From: Treponema sp.
GTDB taxonomy: Bacteria; Spirochaetota; Spirochaetia; Treponematales; Breznakiellaceae
NCBI GenBank assembly: GCA_009785545.1
Contig: WQWD01000115.1
Coordinates: 1 to 7,550 of the forward strand
Direction of reading: 5' to 3'
DNA length: 7,550 bases
The translations under genes and the position numbers were made by a program. Below the pieces are notes generated by a model. The model was not told the origin of the DNA. It made no database searches and saw nothing but the letters and a program-made list of their open reading frames with translations. Below are positions 5,683 through 7,550 of the stretch, in pieces (the stretch's first letter is position 1; each line of letters opens with the position of its first letter).

Positions 5683-5801
5683 CTTAGTTGCACTGGTATT
5701 ATAATACAGAAAATGTCTCAACCAGATATCCCAATTTTTTGGTTAAAAACTCTTCCCAACAAACCTAAACAGTGATATATTTAAAGTAGGAGATTGAATA
5801 A

Positions 5802-6005
5802 ATGCCAGAAATCGAATTATTGATACGGAAAGCCGAAACATTACCGACTGCATTATTTCAAGAAGCGGCTCATTATATTGATTTTTTATCTCAAAAAGCC
5901 CATACCGCTTATGTTGCTGAAAAACTGGCAGAAGCTGAGCTGAAAATGGCTGAACCTGATACCAAATGGCTAACAGAAGAAGAATTCTGGGAAAATGACG
6001 ATTGA
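5802..6005 (+). CDS. DUF2281-like small protein, probable antitoxin
   Basis: The protein is 67 residues, with AGGAG at 5788-5792 and ATG at 5802. The first 32 residues ('EIELLIRKAETLPTALFQEA' then 'HYIDFLSQK') follow the DUF2281 pattern: a helix ending in L-P, then a second helix with x-D-F-L. These small proteins are common first genes of toxin-antitoxin pairs. The rest is an acidic Ala/Glu-rich helix ending 'KWLTEEEFWENDD', a likely toxin-wrapping tail. Directly after its stop lies the tail of a RelE/ParE-type toxin gene whose front is missing, which supports the antitoxin reading. With its own toxin lost, it may be an orphan, or could neutralise a related incoming toxin. A possible TATATT -10 box lies at 5776-5781 without a clear -35. 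Confidence 0.62.
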   Translation: MPEIELLIRKAETLPTALFQEAAHYIDFLSQKAHTAYVAEKLAEAELKMAEPDTKWLTEEEFWENDD

Positions 6006-6109
6006 TTGTAGATAATTATATTGTAATGTATAAAATCAATGAGGAAATTAAAAAGATTGAAATATCTCGTATTTTAAGAGCTTCATGGGATTTGCCAAAA
6101 TATTTATGA
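5999..6109 (+). pseudogene. Truncated RelE/ParE toxin remnant
   Basis: A frame of 36 codons, open from just after a stop at 5996-5998 and closing at TGA 6107-6109, reads 'RLIVDNYIVMYKINEE' and then 'KKIEISRILRASWDLPKYL'. This lines up with the last third of the intact RelE/ParE protein at 5155-5499 (V-x-N-Y-I-x-x-Y, then K-I-x-I-x-R-x-L-x-x-x-x-D). The first two thirds are absent. An ATG overlapping the antitoxin end (5995) is in a different frame and reaches TAA after six codons, consistent with a deletion that joined the toxin start to its end out of frame. It should be inactive. Confidence 0.75.
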
Positions 6110-6152
6110 TTTTTTTATGCTTTTAAATAATGCTGTATAATATATCATACAC

Positions 6153-6181
6153 TTGACTAGAAAACCAACATATTATAAAAT
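6153..6181 (+). promoter_or_regulatory. Promoter of the MNT-HEPN pair
   Basis: TTGACT (6153-6158) and TAAAAT (6176-6181) are 17 bases apart, five of six consensus bases each. The expected start point coincides with the ATG at 6188, and no Shine-Dalgarno sequence lies before that ATG. A second possible -10, a perfect TATAAT at 6136-6141, lacks a good -35 but would give a leader of about 40 bases. Confidence 0.5.
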
Positions 6182-6187
6182 ATTATC

Positions 6188-6511
6188 ATGGAAGCTGTAT
6201 CGGATAAAATAAACCACATTAAAGACTCAATTCTAAAATATGTTCCTGCAAGATATATTTATTTGTTTGGCTCTTATGCGTATGGTGAACCGACAGAAGA
6301 AAGCGATATAGATATATACATTGTAACACCCGATGGAATAGATAATTTTTCTGAAATCTATTCAAAAATAATGGTAGATTTGTATTATAAAAAAATGTTT
6401 TTTATAGATTTATTGTTTAATACAGAAACCACATTTAATACAAGAAAAGTAAAAAATATACTCGAAAAAACGATTTTCCAGAAAGGAAAAATTATCCATG
6501 AATATCGATGA
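6188..6511 (+). CDS. MNT-type minimal nucleotidyltransferase (MntA-like antitoxin)
   Basis: The protein is 107 residues from ATG 6188. It carries the nucleotidyltransferase signature: G28-S29, ten residues, then D40-x-D42 within 'LFGSYAYGEPTEESDIDIYI', the GSX10DXD motif, and a plausible third metal-binding acid at D74 in 'FFIDLLF'. All catalytic acids appear present. In studied MntA/HepT modules this enzyme transfers AMP groups to a tyrosine of the HEPN toxin and so silences it. The stop overlaps the start of the downstream HEPN gene by 14 bases, the usual tight pairing, here with the enzyme gene first. No ribosome site precedes the ATG; see the leaderless promoter. The fold assignment is firm; the antitoxin role is by analogy. 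Confidence 0.87.
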   Translation: MEAVSDKINHIKDSILKYVPARYIYLFGSYAYGEPTEESDIDIYIVTPDGIDNFSEIYSKIMVDLYYKKMFFIDLLFNTETTFNTRKVKNILEKTIFQKGKIIHEYR

Positions 6512-6929
6512 CGCTCTGGAATGGGTGGAAATAGCCGATAATGATTTTGACTCTGCCGTTTTATTAAACGAGGCTGTAAGAAAACATTGTGAAATTATAT
6601 GTTATCATTGTGCACAAGCGGTTGAGAAATATTTAAAAGCGTACTTGGTTTTTAAGGGTGTTATTCCTAAAAAAACACATGATTTGCTATTTTTGGTCAA
6701 CCTTTGCAATGAACTGAATAGCGATTTTGAAAGTATCATTACAGAATGTTCTTTTTTGAATAAATTTGCTAATGATATTCGTTATCCGCATAAATATCAA
6801 ACAAGTGAAAATGATGTGACTTATTCAATAAATGCTGTTTATAAAATAAAAAATTTCAGTCTTATAAATGGTTTGAGAAATATAAAAAATGAAAATGAAG
6901 AAACTGTAGAGAACCCCAACGGCACATAA
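6498..6929 (+). CDS. HEPN-domain protein (toxin partner of the MNT enzyme)
   Basis: The protein is 143 residues from ATG 6498, with AAAGGA at 6482-6487 inside the upstream gene. It has the layout of the HEPN family: an N-terminal 'WVEIADNDFDSA' helix, the hallmark 'CYHCAQAVEKYLKAYL' at 35-50, 'KKTHDLLFLV' at 58-67, and 'FANDIRYPHKY' at 90-100. HEPN proteins paired with MNT enzymes act as RNases or tRNA-targeting toxins. The classic R-x4-6-H RNase motif is not evident; R95-Y-P-H98-K-Y100 is the closest arrangement. The last residues ('VENPNGT') run into an attC-like site, and the TAA stop lies inside its left arm, as often seen in integron cassette genes. The final codons may thus be supplied by the recombination site. 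Confidence 0.83.
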   Translation: MNIDDALEWVEIADNDFDSAVLLNEAVRKHCEIICYHCAQAVEKYLKAYLVFKGVIPKKTHDLLFLVNLCNELNSDFESIITECSFLNKFANDIRYPHKYQTSENDVTYSINAVYKIKNFSLINGLRNIKNENEETVENPNGT

Positions 6930-7083
6930 CAAATGGTATATGCTCCGGCGGCGGCAAGCGCCGCCTCCGGGTTACGTTTTTTGCCAGGTCAGTCGCTTCG
7001 CTCGTTCCCACGCAAAAAAATTCGCCACATTGGGTTCGCCCCCGTTGGGCTCACCCAATGTCATATACCTAGAACGTTATGCG
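6923..7083 (+). other. Probable integron attC recombination site
   Basis: The outer arms CACATAAC (6923-6930) and GTTATGCG (7076-7083) are reverse complements with one mismatch. The inner arms GGTATATG (6935-6942) and CATATACC (7062-7069) are perfect. Gaps between outer and inner arms are 4 bases on the left and 6 on the right, the asymmetric unpaired spacers of attC sites. The interior folds further: GGCGGCG/CGCCGCC (6947-6965), TTTTTTGC/GCAAAAAA (6977-7019) and CATTGGGT/ACCCAATG (7028-7060). GTTATGC at the right end departs from the GTTRRRY core at one base. Cleavage would fall after G7076. Its placement directly on the stop of the preceding gene is also typical. No integrase is in the window. 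Confidence 0.78.
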
Positions 7084-7113
7084 AAGTACAATCCGTATAT
7101 CAATATTTTTATT

Positions 7114-7550
7114 TTAATCATAAACATTTAATTCTATTTTTGGAATAATATCATTTTCATTAAAATCCTCTAATGAGAATAGTTCCTCTAAATAAAATAC
7201 TCCAGATGAGTAATTATTTTTATATAATTTTTCAGCAACAAAGGCAGTTATTTTTCCAGTTAATAATGAATTATTATAACCTATTATTCCAGCACTATAA
7301 AAATGCTCTTTTTCGTTTTTTATTCCAATAGCGTCAATTTTAATACTGTATACATCAGAGCCCAATTTTAACTTTTGATTAACAGATAACATAAAATTAA
7401 AATACTTTAACATTATATTGTAAAACGTCTTAAATTTTAATAAGCCAAAGATACCCAAATGCTTAAGAAAACTTAAAAGAAATGTTGTGATTTTTGAGTC
7501 ATAACAAAAATATGATAAAACATCTTTTATATTTTGAGTTTTTGATACAA
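7114..7550 (-). CDS. Saccharopine dehydrogenase-like C-terminal region (partial)
   Basis: The frame stays open from the right window edge to the TAA at 7116-7114, giving about 144 residues of a longer protein whose start lies outside. The end reads 'YNNSLLTGKITAFVAEKLYK' followed by 'NYSSGVFYLEELFSLEDF'; the TG-x-x-x-A-x-x-A-E-x-L helix and following 'GVFxLEExF' segment resemble the end of saccharopine dehydrogenase-family oxidoreductases, in which this part follows a nucleotide-binding domain that cannot be seen here. The internal TTG at 7458 is not a credible start because coding continues upstream. The gene points towards the attC-like site, opposite to the MNT-HEPN pair. The family call is moderate; substrate and role are unknown. 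Confidence 0.5.
   Translation of the reverse strand, partial: VSKTQNIKDVLSYFCYDSKITTFLLSFLKHLGIFGLLKFKTFYNIMLKYFNFMLSVNQKLKLGSDVYSIKIDAIGIKNEKEHFYSAGIIGYNNSLLTGKITAFVAEKLYKNNYSSGVFYLEELFSLEDFNENDIIPKIELNVYD

Noticed and set aside
6933..7148. Two overlapping plus-strand frames of 63-71 codons
   Set aside because: They cover the attC-like site; the Ala- and Gly-rich start comes from the GC-rich hairpin, and there is no ribosome site.

Overview
The window suggests a spirochaete of the Treponema type. The left part reads as an envelope operon: the tail of an OmpA-like protein, a barrel-like outer-membrane protein, a FecR-domain protein, and a lipoprotein with 'GGTFxMxGGTI' beta-helix repeats. 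The right part holds toxin-antitoxin genes and what looks like an integron attC site, and large cassette arrays are known in Treponema denticola. The assignment rests on gene content and general recognition, not on a database match.

Layout. Positions 1-3414 (+ strand, visibly richer in G+C) carry four tightly spaced genes, each with a clear Shine-Dalgarno sequence. Three of them have export signals. They probably form one transcription unit that builds or decorates the outer envelope, and a hairpin at 3429-3459 may end it. From about 3470 to 7550 the base composition shifts abruptly to AT-rich and the content becomes accessory. In order: a HigB/HigA-type module on the minus strand (3473-4118) with its promoter and operator; a decayed second copy of its antitoxin directly upstream (4174-4279); a stretch of nested inverted repeats (4367-4555); a Phd/YefM antitoxin plus RelE/ParE toxin operon (4859-5499); two more palindromic elements (5505-5553 and 5635-5682); a small DUF2281-like antitoxin (5802-6005) followed by only the tail of a RelE/ParE toxin (5999-6109); and an MNT nucleotidyltransferase/HEPN pair (6188-6929). 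The HEPN stop codon lies inside the left end of a 161-bp structure with the architecture of an integron attC site (6923-7083). Beyond it, on the opposite strand, is the 3' part of a gene resembling the C-terminal region of saccharopine dehydrogenase-like oxidoreductases (7114 to the window edge).

How it fits together. The right half is a graveyard and active site of addiction modules: three modules look intact, one has lost most of its toxin, and one antitoxin exists as a relic. Two operons (higBA and MNT-HEPN) have a promoter whose -10 box ends about 6 bases before the ATG and no Shine-Dalgarno sequence, which suggests leaderless mRNAs. The attC-like site at the end of the MNT-HEPN pair suggests this pair arrived as, or became, an integron cassette. 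No integrase gene and no second convincing attC site are visible, so a true array is not proven here.
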